A stretch of DNA of 64,000 bases. Source: Kitasatospora paranensis. GTDB lineage: Bacteria; Actinomycetota; Actinomycetes; Streptomycetales; Streptomycetaceae. Positions 20,462 through 34,002 of this stretch are shown here, piece after piece (within the stretch, counting starts at the first letter, position 1; each line of letters begins with the position of its first letter). The notes below the pieces were generated by a model that was given only the letters and a program-made list of their open reading frames with translations, was not told the DNA's origin and ran no database searches. The stretch covers positions 3,658,001 through 3,722,000 of the forward strand of contig NZ_BAABKV010000001.1 in NCBI RefSeq assembly GCF_039544005.1, written 5' to 3'. A program made the translations under genes and the position numbers.

Positions 20462-20968
20462 TCAGGCGTGGCCGAGCGACGCCAGGTCGACGCCGTCCCA
20501 GCGGGTGCCGAGCCCCGTCACCGTCACCTGCCGCGGGTCGTGGTCGTCCTGCTCCTCGGCGTCCCCGCCCAGCGCCCGCTCGATGCGCACCTCCAGCCGG
20601 TCCTCGCTCAGCTGCTCGACCTTGCCCTCGCCCCACTCGACCACCACCACCGACTCCGGCAGCGACACGTCGAGGTCGAGGTCCTCCATCTCGTCCAGTC
20701 CCCCGCCCAGCCGGTACGCGTCCACGTGCACCAGCGCCGGGCCCCCGGTCAGCGACGGGTGCACCCGGGCGATCACGAACGTCGGGGAGGTCACGGCGCC
20801 GCGCACGCCCAGCCCCTCCCCCAGACCCCGGGTCAGCGTGGTCTTGCCGGCGCCCAGTTCGCCGGAGAGCAGCACCAGGTCGCCCGGGCGGAGCAGGGCC
20901 GCGAGCCCCCGCCCGAGCCGCCCCATCCGCTCGGGCGTGGCGACGGTGAGTGTGGTGTGCGAGCCCAT
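20462..20968 (-). CDS. tsaE: t6A biosynthesis ATPase TsaE
   Basis: 168 residues. P-loop ATPase that regenerates the TsaBD complex in t6A synthesis. Walker A LSGELGAGKTTLTRGLGEGLG, TSPTFVIARV, VDAYRLGG and VVEWGEG are all present. Start ATG 20968. It lies downstream of alr and the alpha/beta hydrolase in the same direction, a common actinobacterial order. Confidence 0.93.
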   Translation of the reverse strand: MGSHTTLTVATPERMGRLGRGLAALLRPGDLVLLSGELGAGKTTLTRGLGEGLGVRGAVTSPTFVIARVHPSLTGGPALVHVDAYRLGGGLDEMEDLDLDVSLPESVVVVEWGEGKVEQLSEDRLEVRIERALGGDAEEQDDHDPRQVTVTGLGTRWDGVDLASLGHA

Positions 20969-21123
20969 GGCGCGTGCGCTGCCCTTCTGTCCCCGCCGGC
21001 CGCCCCTCCGGCGCCGGCACCACCGCTACGGTGCCACAGCGGCGGCCCCGCGCTCACCTCCGGCCGCCGCCCGCCCGGCCCGCCGGGGACGCGGGTCACG
21101 GACGGCGGGTCGCGGACGGCGGG

Positions 21124-22518
21124 TCAGTCGCGGACGGCGCCGGGCACGGGCGGCGGGGCCGCGTGCGCGTGACCGGCGGCGCGGTGCAGCAGCTCCACCA
21201 GGTGCAGGCCGACCTCGTCGGGACGCTCCAGCATCAGCAGGTGCCCGGTCTCGGGGAGGATCACCAGGGCCGCCTCGGGCAGCGCGCGGGCGATGTCCTC
21301 GCTGTGCGCGGGCGGGGTGAGCAGGTCCTCGGTGCCGGCCAGCACCAGCACCGGTATGCCGTGCAGCGCCGCCAGCGCGGCCTTCTTGTCGTGCAGGCCG
21401 AACGCCGGGTAGAACTCCGCGACCACGTCGATCGGGGTGGCGTCCAGCAACTGCTCGGCGAACCGGACGACCTGCGGATCGACGTCGTCCGAACCGAAGG
21501 AGAAGCGCCGGTAGAAGACCGCCGCGACGTCCGCGCCGAACCGCCGGGTGGCCTCGACCAGTTCGACCTGGCGGCCGAGCAGCCGCACGGCCGCCGGGGC
21601 GAGCCGGCGCAGCAGCTTGGCCCCGACCGCGGGCAGGCCGAGCGTGACGGAGTTCCAGTCGCCGGCCAGCGTGCCGACCAGGGCGACCCCGGCGACCCGC
21701 TCCCGGAACAGCTCCGGGTGCTGGTCGGCCAGCGCCATCACCGTCATGCCGCCCATGGAGTGCCCGACCAGCACGATCGGCCCCTCCGGGACGACCGCGT
21801 CCAGCACCGCCTTCAGGTCCCCGCCGAGCTGGTCGATCGAGGCGGGCTCGCCGGCCAGGTACGACCGGGAGCGCTCGGAGCGGCCGTGGCTGCGCTGGTC
21901 CCAGAAGACCAGACGCATCCCGTCCCGCAGCAGGGCCCGCTGGAAGTGCCAGCTGTCCTGGTTGAGGCAGTACCCGTGGCAGAACACCACGGTGAGCGGC
22001 GGGGCCGGGGCCTGCGGCTCGGTGTCCGGGCCGGCCTGCCCGGCCCGGGCCAGGGCGCCGCTGCCGGACAGCAGCCCGGGCAGGCCGCTGCGGTCCACCG
22101 GGCCGGCGCCGCGGCGGCGGGCGAACCAGCCGCGCCGGCTCCGGCCGTCCGCCTCCGCCATCACCGCGGGCTCCGGCTGCGCCGGGGCCTGCTGCGGGAG
22201 GGCCGGCGCCAGGTCGGCCGGCTCCGGCCAGCCCGTCCCGTCCAGTTCCACGTACAGCTCGGTGCCGTCCGGCGCGGCGACGGTGCGCGGGCGGCCGCGC
22301 AGCGACCCGTACGGTGCCGCCGCGTCCAGCTCCTCGCGGGCCCGGCGGCGGGTCGACCGGCTGACGGTGAGGCGCTCGATCGCCACACCGGCGGCGGCGC
22401 CGGCCGCGACCACGCCCAGCGAGATGCCGATCAGGCCGGCCCGGCTCACCCCGGCCGAGGCCGTGCCGGCGGCCTTGGCCACCGCTGCCACCGGGTTGCT
22501 GCCGACGGGTTCGGTCAT
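21124..22518 (-). CDS. Alpha/beta-fold hydrolase, membrane-anchored
   Basis: 464 residues. An N-terminal hydrophobic segment (about 26-46, AGLIGISLGVVAAGAAAGVA) anchors it. The hydrolase core starts near residue 170 with VVFCHGYCLNQDSWHFQ, nucleophile elbow VGHSMGGMT, and the late GTEDLLTP and PETGHLLMLE holding Asp and His. Substrate unknown. ATG 22518 overlaps the alr stop (ATGA), so it is coupled to alr. A Pro/Gln-rich insertion lies between anchor and core. Confidence 0.88.
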   Translation of the reverse strand: MTEPVGSNPVAAVAKAAGTASAGVSRAGLIGISLGVVAAGAAAGVAIERLTVSRSTRRRAREELDAAAPYGSLRGRPRTVAAPDGTELYVELDGTGWPEPADLAPALPQQAPAQPEPAVMAEADGRSRRGWFARRRGAGPVDRSGLPGLLSGSGALARAGQAGPDTEPQAPAPPLTVVFCHGYCLNQDSWHFQRALLRDGMRLVFWDQRSHGRSERSRSYLAGEPASIDQLGGDLKAVLDAVVPEGPIVLVGHSMGGMTVMALADQHPELFRERVAGVALVGTLAGDWNSVTLGLPAVGAKLLRRLAPAAVRLLGRQVELVEATRRFGADVAAVFYRRFSFGSDDVDPQVVRFAEQLLDATPIDVVAEFYPAFGLHDKKAALAALHGIPVLVLAGTEDLLTPPAHSEDIARALPEAALVILPETGHLLMLERPDEVGLHLVELLHRAAGHAHAAPPPVPGAVRD

Positions 22519-23696
22519 CGGTCGGAGGCGCCCACGTAGCGGCGGGGAACCCGGGCGCCGATCCGGGTGATGATCTCGTAGCTGAGGGTGCCGCTGGCCC
22601 GGCCCCAGTCCTCGGCCGTGGGCTCACCGCGCTCGCCGCTGCCGAACACGAGGACCTCCTCGCCGACCTCCGGGACGTCACCGCCGAGGTCCACCACGAA
22701 CTGGTCCATGGCGACCCGGCCGGCGACGGTGCGCCACTTGCCGCCGATCTGGACGGGGCCGGTGTTGGAGGCGTGCCGCGGGATGCCGTCGGCGTAGCCG
22801 ACCGGGACGAGGCCGAGGGTGGTGTCGCCGGGCGTCGTGTAGTGGTGCCCGTAGCTGACGCCGTGCCCGCCGGGCACGTGCTTGACCAGGGCGAGCCGGG
22901 CGCTCAGCGACATCACCGGGCGCAGCCCGAAGTCGGCGGGGGTGCCGACGTCCGGCACCGGCGACAGCCCGTACATGGCCAGGCCCGGCCGGACGAGGTC
23001 GTAGTGCGACTGCGGCAGCAGCAGGGTGGCGGGCGAGTTCGCGAGGTGCCGCACCTCGGGGCGCACCCCCGCGGCCTCGGCGTGCGCCACGGCGGCCGCG
23101 AAGGAGTCCAGCTGGACCTGGATGGACGGGTGGCCGGGCTCGTCGGCGGCGGCGAAGTGCGACCAGAGGCCGACCACCTCGACCATGCCCTCGGCCTGCG
23201 CCCGCAGCGCGGCCGCGACCAGGTCCGGCCAGTCGTGCGGCTGGCAGCCGTTGCGGCCCAGGCCGGTGTCGGCCTTCAGGTGGATGCGGCCCGGCACGCC
23301 CGTCGCGCGGACGGCGTCGAGCAGCTCCTCCAGCGCCCACATGCCGCTGACCGACACGTCGACGTGCGAGCGCAGCGCCTGCTGCCAGGGGCCGCCCGGC
23401 GTCCACAGCCAGCACAGGACGCGGGCCTCGCGCGGCCCGATCCCGGCGGCCCGCAGGGCGAGCGCCTCCTCGGGGGTCGCGGTGCCGAGCCAGCGCACCC
23501 CGGCCGCGACGGCCTCCCGGGCGCACGGCAGCGCGCCGTGGCCGTAGGCGTCCGCCTTGACCACGGCCATCAGGGCGGCATCGGTGCGGGCGCCCAGCGC
23601 GGCGAGGTTGTCGCGCAGGGCGGCCAGGTCGATGGCGGCCTCGGCCCGGACCCCGTGGGTGAGGGCCTGCGTCCCGGTCGTCTTCGCAGTTGTCAT
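22515..23696 (-). CDS. alr: Alanine racemase
   Basis: 393 residues. PLP enzyme converting L-Ala to D-Ala for peptidoglycan. PLP Lys47 in VVKADAYGHGA, second catalytic Tyr282 in VSYGHHYTTP, MYGLSPVP, GYADGIPR and the substrate-side VAGRVAMDQFVVDLG are all present. ATG 23696. It heads a coupled pair with the alpha/beta hydrolase; nnr lies upstream. Confidence 0.96.
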   Translation of the reverse strand: MTTAKTTGTQALTHGVRAEAAIDLAALRDNLAALGARTDAALMAVVKADAYGHGALPCAREAVAAGVRWLGTATPEEALALRAAGIGPREARVLCWLWTPGGPWQQALRSHVDVSVSGMWALEELLDAVRATGVPGRIHLKADTGLGRNGCQPHDWPDLVAAALRAQAEGMVEVVGLWSHFAAADEPGHPSIQVQLDSFAAAVAHAEAAGVRPEVRHLANSPATLLLPQSHYDLVRPGLAMYGLSPVPDVGTPADFGLRPVMSLSARLALVKHVPGGHGVSYGHHYTTPGDTTLGLVPVGYADGIPRHASNTGPVQIGGKWRTVAGRVAMDQFVVDLGGDVPEVGEEVLVFGSGERGEPTAEDWGRASGTLSYEIITRIGARVPRRYVGASDR

Positions 23697-23831
23697 CGCA
23701 CATCAGTCTCCCAGACCGGCGCCGCTCCCCGGCCCACGGCCCCGGCGGGCCGCCGCGGTCACCCTGGAAAGACGCATGAAACGGAGTATCCGGTTCCGCG
23801 CGCGCCGGAGGAAAGACCGACACCACCCGGG

Positions 23832-25314
23832 TCAGGCCCGGACGGGCGCGTCCGGTTCGGCGCCGGGGCCCCGCCCGGCCCGCACGGCCCGCCACACCTG
23901 CGGCAGTGCCGCGGCGACCGCGAGCGCCGTCGTCGGGGCGCCCTCGGCGGCGGACCGGCCGGCCAGGCCGTGCAGGTAGGCAGCGGCGGACGCGGCGTCG
24001 AGCGGGGCGAGGCCCGCCGCGAGCAGCGAGCCGGCCAGGCCGGACAGCACGTCGCCGCTGCCCGCGGTGGCCAGCCAGGCGGTACCGGTCGGGTTCACCC
24101 GGACGGCGCCGCCCGGCTCCGCCACGACGGTGGTCGAACCCTTGAGGAGCACGGTCGCCCGGTAGGCGGCGGCCAGCCGGCGGACGGTGGCGAGCCGGGC
24201 CGCGGCGAGCTCCGCGGCGGCGGGCGGCGGGCCCTCGCCCGCCCCGGCCAGCAGCCGGGCGGCCTCCCCGGTGTGCGGGGTGAGGACGACGGGTGCACGG
24301 CGGCCGGCCAGCGCTGCGGGACCGAGCCGGGCCAGCTCGGTCAGGCCGTCGGCGTCCACCAGCACGGGCACGTCCGAGGCCAGGGCCTCCCCCAGGGCGC
24401 GGGCCGCGCCGTCACCGCCGCCCGGGCCGACCACCCAGGCCTGCACCCGGCCGGCGCCGGCCGGCCCGCCGTCGGTCACCAGTGCCTCGGGGAAGCGCCG
24501 CACCACCTCCGCGGCGGCCGTCCCCGCGTACCGCACCGCGCCGGCGCCGCCGTGCAGCGCCCCCGCGACGGCCAGCACCGCCGCCCCCGGGTAGCGCGCG
24601 GACCCGGCCGCGACCCCCACCACCCCGCGCCGGTACTTGTCGCTCTCCGCGTCCGGCACCGGCAGCAGCGCCGCGACGTCCGCGTGCTGGAGGGCGGCCA
24701 GTGCCGGGTCCGGCAGCTCCAGTCCGATCCCGACCAGCTGCAGCACCCCCGCGTACGACGCCCCCGGGTCGACCAGCAGGCCGGGCTTGTACGTGCCGAA
24801 GCAGACCGTCACGTCGGCCCGCAGGGCCGCCCCGGCACCTCGCCGGTGTCCGGGTCGACACCGCTGGGCACGTCGACCGCGACCACCCGGCCGCGCCGCG
24901 GCAGCGAGGCGAACACCTGCGCCCCGGGCCGCAGTCCGCCGCTCCCGCCGATGCCGACGATGCCGTCCAGGACGAGGTCGGCCGTGGAGAAGAGGGACTG
25001 ATCGGACGTCACCCGCCCGCCCGCCGCGCGCAGGGCCGCCAGCCCCCGGGGTGCGCCTTGGCCGGGGCGAGCAGCAGCGCGTCGACCCGGGCCCCGCGGC
25101 GGGCCAGCAGGGCGCCCGCGAACAGGGCGTCACCGCCGTTGTCGCCGCTGCCCGCCAGGACGAGGATCCGGGAGCCGTAGACCCGGGGCAGCAGGCGGGC
25201 GCAGGTCGCGGCCAGGCCGGCCGCGGCGCGCTGCATCAGCGTGCCCTCCGGCAGCCGGGCCATCCGGGCGGCCTCGGCGGCACGGACCTGCTCGACGGTG
25301 TGCGCGCGGCGCAT
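23832..25314 (-). CDS. nnr: Bifunctional NAD(P)H-hydrate epimerase/dehydratase (two one-base frameshifts as sequenced)
   Basis: Repairs hydrated NAD(P)H. The N-terminal epimerase part (from ATG 25314: VRAAEAARMARLPEGTLMQRAA, then LAGSGDNGGDALFAGALLA) breaks at the C run 25043-25047 and resumes in a second frame (TADLVLDGIVGIGG, AVDVPSGVDPDTGEVPG). That frame breaks near 24829-24836 and resumes in a third frame (ADVTVCFGTYKPGLLVDPG), which runs through the ADP-dependent dehydratase domain (PVVLTPHTGEAARLL, NPTGTAWLATAGSGDVLSGLAG). Adding one base at each point gives exactly 494 residues. Two breaks of the same kind in one gene suggest consensus error. Confidence 0.88.
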
Positions 25315-25358
25315 GGACCCTCCCGGGCGCGTCGTTCGGCGACGGGCCCTGCGGCCCG

Positions 25359-25727
25359 TCAGCCCTCGGCGATCACTACCGCCGACGCTACGCCCGCGTC
25401 GTGACTCAGCGACACATGCCACGAGCGGACGCCGAGTTCGGCGGCCCGGGCGGCGACCGTGCCGGTCACCCGCAGCACCGGGCGGCCGGACTCCTCGGTG
25501 TGCACCTCGGCGTCCGTCCACTGCAGGTTCCCGGGCGCGCCGAGCGCCTTGGCCAGCGCCTCCTTCGCCGCGAACCGGGCGGCCAGCGAGGCCGTGCCGC
25601 GCCGCGCTCCGGACGGCAGGTGCAGCTCCGCGTCGTTGAACAGGCGCTCGGCGAGCTGCGGGGTGCGCTCCAGCGAGGCCCCGAACCGCTCGATCTCCGC
25701 GACGTCGATCCCGACCCCGATGATCAC
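25359..25727 (-). CDS. acpS: Holo-[acyl-carrier-protein] synthase
   Basis: 122 residues from GTG 25727 after AAGGAG. It transfers 4'-phosphopantetheine to acyl carrier protein. Magnesium-binding Asp in [11 protein letters not shown] and Glu in [13 protein letters not shown], then [17 protein letters not shown] at the end, match AcpS. It sits 44 bases upstream of nnr in the same direction. Confidence 0.95.
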   Translation of the reverse strand: MIIGVGIDVAEIERFGASLERTPQLAERLFNDAELHLPSGARRGTASLAARFAAKEALAKALGAPGNLQWTDAEVHTEESGRPVLRVTGTVAARAAELGVRSWHVSLSHDAGVASAVVIAEG

Positions 25728-25868
25728 CCACGTACTCCTTCGCGACACCGGCCGATGCCGGGGACTGTACGGCACACTTTCGGGTGAGAACCGCTTTCGA
25801 GCCCCTCCGGTGTCGGTCCGTACGCCTACCGTGTGCCACGGCACCGATCGGCAGGAGGGAGAAGGGCC

Positions 25869-26426
25869 ATGGTCGCCATGCCGGCCGTCGAGCACCCGCT
25901 GCCTGCGGACGACCTGCTCCGCGCGTTCCTGGAGCTGGACACCCCGCCGGGCTTCAAGGCCGAGCTCTTCGAAGGGGAAATCGTCGTGACAGCGCCCCCG
26001 GACGGGGACCACGAGGACGCCGTGGCACGGTTCGCGCGGGCTGTCGCCCGCCAAGCGGTCCAGGAGCTGTACGTCAGCGGGGGCAGAGGGCTGATCACCC
26101 CGCACGGGAGATTCATCCCGGATGCCACGGTCGCACCGGTCGGCGCCTTCCGGGACCAGTGGCCGTGGTCCGCACCGACCGTCGTCGTCCTCGTGCTGGA
26201 GGTCACCTCGACCCACCCGCAGAAGGACCGCGAGGCCAAGCGCCTGGGCTACGCGTCCGCCGGGATCCCGCACTACCTGCTGATCGACCGGGACGAGCGG
26301 CAGGCGACGCTCTTCACCGACCCCGCCGACGGCGACTACACCGCGCACGTGCAGGTGTCCTTCGGCAAGCCGCTCGACCTGCCGGCGCCGTTCTCGTTCG
26401 CGCTCGACACGGAGCCCCTGCGGTAG
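25869..26426 (+). CDS. Uma2-family (DUF820) putative endonuclease
   Basis: 185 residues from ATG 25869 after GGAGGGAGAAGG. It resembles the Uma2/PD-(D/E)XK group: [13 protein letters not shown], the Asp in [44 protein letters not shown]. These proteins are numerous in Streptomyces and of uncertain function. It is a single gene convergent with glmS. A nuclease role is inferred from fold only. Confidence 0.85.
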   Translation: MVAMPAVEHPLPADDLLRAFLELDTPPGFKAELFEGEIVVTAPPDGDHEDAVARFARAVARQAVQELYVSGGRGLITPHGRFIPDATVAPVGAFRDQWPWSAPTVVVLVLEVTSTHPQKDREAKRLGYASAGIPHYLLIDRDERQATLFTDPADGDYTAHVQVSFGKPLDLPAPFSFALDTEPLR

Positions 26427-26449
26427 CGCGAGGCTGCCGCAGGGGCTCC
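26411..26449. terminator. Bidirectional terminator between the Uma2 gene and glmS
   Basis: Perfect 13-bp inverted repeat GGAGCCCCTGCGG / CCGCAGGGGCTCC (26411-26423 and 26437-26449). It overlaps the Uma2 stop codon and lies 13 bases past the glmS stop. Confidence 0.85.
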
Positions 26450-26462
26450 GGTCGGCCGTCGG

Positions 26463-28319
<1,857 letters not shown>

Positions 28320-28440
28320 GCGTGCCAGCATATGCGGCGATCTGTTCCCCGCTTCACACCTTCCGCTCACCTCCGGGAGGAGTGGCCGACACCTTGCGTG
28401 ACCGACACCACAGCACCCGCCCGGCCCGCTTCGGACGACA

Positions 28441-29432
28441 ATGGAGGATGTGCTGACCGAACTCTGTACGCGGGGCGCCCCCTCAACGCCCACCCCCTCC
28501 CCGTACGTGGATCTGGACCGGGCCGAGTGGAGCGCCCTGCGCGAACGCACTCCGCTGCCGCTGACCGCCGACGAGGTCGAGGGGCTGCGCGGTCTGGGCA
28601 CCGCCCTCGACCTCGACGAGGTCAGAGACGTCTACCTGCCGCTGTCCCGGCTGCTGAACCTGTACATCCACGCCACGCACGAGCTGCGCGGCGCCGTGGG
28701 CAGCTTCCTGGACACCTCGGACATCGAGCAGGTCAGGACGCCGTTCGTGATCGGCGTCGCCGGCTCCGTGGCGGTCGGCAAGTCGACCACCGCGCGCCTG
28801 CTGAAGGCGCTGCTCGCCCGCTGGCCCGAGCACCCCCGGGTGGAGCTGGTCACCACCGACGGCTTCCTGCTGCCCAACGCGGAGCTCCGCCGGCGCGGCC
28901 TGATGGCCCGCAAGGGCTTCCCGAGTCGTACGACCGCCGGGCCCTGATGCGCTTCGTCGCGGACGTGAAGGCCGGCAAGGAGCGGGTGACCGCGCCCGTC
29001 TACTCGCACCTGGTGTACGACATCGTGCCGGACGAGCGGCTCACCGTGGAGCGCCCGGACATCCTGATCGTCGAGGGCCTGAACGTGCTCCAGCCCGCCC
29101 TGCCGGGCAGCGACGGCCGCACCCGGCTGGCGGTCGCCGACTACTTCGACTTCTCGATCTACGTCGACGCGCGCACCGACGACATCGAGCACTGGTACCT
29201 GGACCGCTTCCGCAAGCTCCGCGAGACGGCCTTCCAGGACCCGAACTCCTACTTCCGCCGGTTCACCGAGGTGCCGGAGGAGGAGGCGATGGACTACGGC
29301 CGCCAGGTCTGGCGGACCATCAACAAGCCGAACCTGCTGGAGAACGTGCTGCCCACCCGTGGCCGGGCCACGCTGGTGCTGCAGAAGGGCCAGGACCACA
29401 AGGTCCGCCGGGCGCTGCTGCGCAAGCTCTGA
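28441..29432 (+). CDS. coaA: Type I pantothenate kinase (one-base frameshift as sequenced)
   Basis: Phosphorylates pantothenate, first step of coenzyme A synthesis. The N-terminal part contains [14 protein letters not shown] and the P-loop [17 protein letters not shown]. It breaks near 28920-28922, where the expected [12 protein letters not shown] reads [11 protein letters not shown] and stops. One added C continues it to [39 protein letters not shown] and the end at 29432, 330 residues. ATG 28441 is taken as start; GTG 28450 is possible. Since the gene is generally essential, a base-call error is the likely cause. Confidence 0.9.
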
Positions 29433-29439
29433 CGTCCGC

Positions 29440-29483
29440 CGCGGTGCGGGGCCGGGGAGGTCGGCACCCGGTCCCGCACCGCG
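29440..29483. terminator. Bidirectional terminator between coaA and glmM
   Basis: Inverted repeat CGCGGTGCGGG / CCCGCACCGCG (29440-29450 and 29473-29483) in the 62-base gap between the two convergent genes. Confidence 0.75.
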
Positions 29484-29494
29484 CGGCGGCGGCC

Positions 29495-30862
29495 TCAGCC
29501 GAGGTGGGTGCGGACGGCCTCGGCGAGCCGCTCGGCGATCTCCTTGGCCTGCACCTCGTCGGCGGCCTCGACCATCACCCGGACGAGCGGCTCGGTGCCG
29601 GACGGGCGCAGCAGGACCCGGCCGGTGGCACCGAGCTCGGCCTCGGCGGCCGCGACGGCCGCGTCGAGCTCGACGCAGCCGGCGGCCCGGGTGCGGTCGA
29701 CGCCCTTGACGTTGATCAGCACCTGCGGCAGCCGGGTCATCACGGCGGCGAGGTCGGCCAGCGACTGCTTGGTGGCGGCCAGCCGCGCGCCGAGCATCAG
29801 GCCGGTGAGGGTGCCGTCGCCGGTGGTGGCGTGGTCGAGCAGGATGACGTGGCCGGACTGCTCGCCGCCGAGCGCGAAGCCGTGGTGCTTCATCTCCTCC
29901 AGCACGTACCGGTCGCCGACCGCGGTCTGCACCAGGTCGATGCCCTCGCGCTCCATGGCGAGCTTGAAGCCGAGGTTGGACATCACGGTGGCGACGGCGG
30001 TGTTGCCGCGGAGCGTGCCGGCCTCCTTCATGGCGACGGCGAGGACGGCGATGATCTGGTCGCCGTCGACCTCGTTGCCGTCGGCGTCGGCGGCCAGGCA
30101 GCGGTCGGCGTCGCCGTCGAGGGCCACGCCGAGGTCGGCGCGGTGCTCCTTCATGGCGGCCTGGAGCTTGTCCAGGTGGGTGGAGCCGACGCCGTCGTTG
30201 ATGTTGAGGCCGTTCGGTTCGGCGCCCAGGGTGTAGACGACCTCGGCGCCGGCCCGGGCGAAGGCCTCCGGGGCGACCCGGGCGGCGGCGCCGTGGGCGC
30301 CGTCGATGACGACCCGGACCCCGTCCAGCCGGTTGGGGAGGACGGCGACCAGGTGGGCGACGTACTTGTCGAAGCCCTCGGTGTACTGCCGGACGCGGCC
30401 GACGGAGGCACCGGTGGGACGCTTCCAGTCCTCGTCGCCGCCGACGCCGTAGCGCTGGTAGTGCTCCTCGATGGCGTCCTCGACGGCGTCGTCCAGCTTG
30501 TGGCCGCCGCGGGCGAGGAACTTGATGCCGTTGTCGGGCATCGCGTTGTGGCTCGCCGAGAGCATGACGCCGAAGTCGGCGCCGAGGGCGCCGGTGAGGT
30601 AGGCGACGGCGGGCGTGGGGAGGACGCCGACGCGCAGGACGTCGACACCGGCGCTGGCCAGCCCGGCGATCACGGCGGCCTCCAGGAACTCGCCGGAGGC
30701 CCGCGGGTCGCGGCCGACGACGGCGACCGGCCGGTGCCCTTCGAAGGCGCCGGCGTCACCGAGCACATGGGCCGCGGCGACCGACAGGCCGAGGGCCAGT
30801 TCGGCGGTCAGGCCCTCGTTGGCCACACCGCGCACACCGTCCGTACCGAAGAGTCGTCCCAC
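29495..30862 (-). CDS. glmM: Phosphoglucosamine mutase
   Basis: 455 residues from GTG 30862 after AAAGGA. It interconverts glucosamine-6- and -1-phosphate. [14 protein letters not shown] at the start, the phosphoserine loop [13 protein letters not shown], the metal loop LDGDADRC and the phosphate-binding [12 protein letters not shown] are all present. It belongs to the same pathway as glmS and lies downstream of rplM-rpsI, as in other actinomycetes. Confidence 0.96.
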   Translation of the reverse strand: MGRLFGTDGVRGVANEGLTAELALGLSVAAAHVLGDAGAFEGHRPVAVVGRDPRASGEFLEAAVIAGLASAGVDVLRVGVLPTPAVAYLTGALGADFGVMLSASHNAMPDNGIKFLARGGHKLDDAVEDAIEEHYQRYGVGGDEDWKRPTGASVGRVRQYTEGFDKYVAHLVAVLPNRLDGVRVVIDGAHGAAARVAPEAFARAGAEVVYTLGAEPNGLNINDGVGSTHLDKLQAAMKEHRADLGVALDGDADRCLAADADGNEVDGDQIIAVLAVAMKEAGTLRGNTAVATVMSNLGFKLAMEREGIDLVQTAVGDRYVLEEMKHHGFALGGEQSGHVILLDHATTGDGTLTGLMLGARLAATKQSLADLAAVMTRLPQVLINVKGVDRTRAAGCVELDAAVAAAEAELGATGRVLLRPSGTEPLVRVMVEAADEVQAKEIAERLAEAVRTHLG

Positions 30863-30941
30863 TGTTCCGTCCTTTGTCGCCCTGCGGCGTTGCTCGGAGT
30901 TGTTCACTGCTCCCCGCCGTCCGCACCGGGCGGGGAACACG

Positions 30942-30974
30942 ACGCCCCGGAGTACACGAGGTACTCCGGGGCGT
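30942..30974 (-). terminator. Hairpin between rpsI and glmM
   Basis: Perfect 14-bp stem ACGCCCCGGAGTAC / GTACTCCGGGGCGT (30942-30955 and 30961-30974), loop 5 nt. A second, imperfect hairpin (GCACCC...GGGTGC, about 30981-31027) lies between it and the rpsI stop. Probably ends the rplM-rpsI unit. Confidence 0.78.
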
Positions 30975-31029
30975 ACGGATGCACCCGGGGGCGCGTACCA
31001 CCGGAGCGGCACGCACCCCCGGGGTGCAA

Positions 31030-31533
31030 TTAACGCTTGCTGTACTGCGGCGCCTTGCGGGCCTTCTTGAGACCGGCCTTCTTGCGCTCGACGGCGCGCG
31101 AGTCACGGGTCAGGAAGCCGGCCTTCTTGAGGGCGGCGCGGTTGTTGTCCAGGTCCGCCTCGTTCAGGGCACGGGCCACGCCGAGGCGCAGCGCGTAGGC
31201 CTGACCGGAGACGCCGCCACCCGCGATGCGGGCCACGACGTCGTAACGGCCGTCGAGCTCGAGGAGCTTGAACGGCTCGTTCACGGTCTGCTGGTGCACC
31301 TTGTTGGGGAAGTAGTTCTCCAGGGTGCGACCGTTGATCTTCCACTTGCCGGTGCCGGGGACGATGCGCACGCGGGCGATCGCCTCCTTGCGACGGCCCA
31401 GGCCGGCGCCCGGGACGGCCTCGCCGAAGCGGCCGGCCAGCGACTCGCTGGTGTAGTCGGTCTCCGAGGTGTACTCCTCGACGTTCTCGTCGAAGTCGAC
31501 CTCGAGGGTGTTCTCGATGGCAGTCTCGGCCAC
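31030..31533 (-). CDS. rpsI: 30S ribosomal protein S9
   Basis: 167 residues from GTG 31533. The conserved core [24 protein letters not shown] and the C-terminal [22 protein letters not shown], whose final KR reaches the P site, are present. An acidic N-terminal extension of about 40 residues is typical of actinobacteria. It is cotranscribed with rplM, 51 bases upstream. Confidence 0.97.
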   Translation of the reverse strand: MAETAIENTLEVDFDENVEEYTSETDYTSESLAGRFGEAVPGAGLGRRKEAIARVRIVPGTGKWKINGRTLENYFPNKVHQQTVNEPFKLLELDGRYDVVARIAGGGVSGQAYALRLGVARALNEADLDNNRAALKKAGFLTRDSRAVERKKAGLKKARKAPQYSKR

Positions 31534-31584
31534 GGTGTTCCTCAGCTCCTGCTGTAAATCAGTGATGGGGTGGGGTGGCCGGAA

Positions 31585-32028
31585 TTACTGCGCGACCTGG
31601 GTGATCTCGAACGGCACCGGCTGCTGCGCAGCGTGCGGGTGCTGGTCGCCCGAGTAGACCTTCAGCTTCGAGAGCATCTGACGGCCCAGGCTGTTCTTGG
31701 GGATCATGCCCTTGATGGCCTTCTCGACGGCCTTCTCCGGGTTCTTGTCCAGGAGGTCGTCGTAGCGGACCGAGCGGAGACCGCCCGGGAAGCCGCTGTG
31801 GCGGTAGGCGAGCTTCTGGGTCTTCTTGTTACCCGAGAGGTGCACCTTGTCCGCGTTGATGATGATGACGAAGTCACCAGTGTCAACGTGCGGCGCGTAG
31901 ATCGCCTTGTGCTTGCCCCGGAGGAGGTTGGCGGCCTGGGAGGCCAGGCGGCCGAGCACGACGTCGGTCGCGTCGATGACGTGCCACTGACGCTGGACGT
32001 CGCCGGGCTTGGGGCTGTACGTACGCAC
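31585..32028 (-). CDS. rplM: 50S ribosomal protein L13
   Basis: 147 residues from GTG 32028. Marks: [41 protein letters not shown] and [19 protein letters not shown]. First gene of the rplM-rpsI unit; its promoter should lie in 32029-32233. Confidence 0.97.
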   Translation of the reverse strand: MRTYSPKPGDVQRQWHVIDATDVVLGRLASQAANLLRGKHKAIYAPHVDTGDFVIIINADKVHLSGNKKTQKLAYRHSGFPGGLRSVRYDDLLDKNPEKAVEKAIKGMIPKNSLGRQMLSKLKVYSGDQHPHAAQQPVPFEITQVAQ

Positions 32029-32233
32029 GGTCGTAGCCTTCGCTTTTCAGTGAGTGAGTCCTGACAGGAGCACGCGGGACGGGTAGATCGGCCTGACCCG
32101 CCCTGGACGCAATCAGGGGAATGAGCCGCCGGTCATCGACCTGGTGTCTCCGGCGTACCGACCTCTCACGTGAGATGGAGCGAGCCAATACGCACAACAA
32201 GCGCCCAGACTACCGGGCGCGCCGGTGAGGGTC

Positions 32234-32250
32234 AAAAAGCCCGGCCGGGC
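32234..32250 (-). terminator. Rho-independent terminator of the ABC-F gene
   Basis: On the minus strand GCCCGGCCGGGC is followed directly by TTTTT (A5 at 32234-32238 on the plus strand), beginning right after the ABC-F stop. A U-tract is uncommon among the terminators of this window. Confidence 0.7.
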
Positions 32251-32251
32251 G

Positions 32252-33910
<1,659 letters not shown>

Positions 33911-34002
33911 GCGTCGGATTGTGCTACCTACCGGCGCCACGACCAAAACGCTTTTCGTCCCGATTCGGCACCTCGCCCCAGGTCAGGGGGAGCCATGCCC
34001 TA

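Noticed and set aside
28320..28440. glmS ribozyme or riboswitch upstream of glmS
   Set aside because: The 121-base divergent gap shows no recognisable ribozyme core and is too short to hold one plus two promoters.
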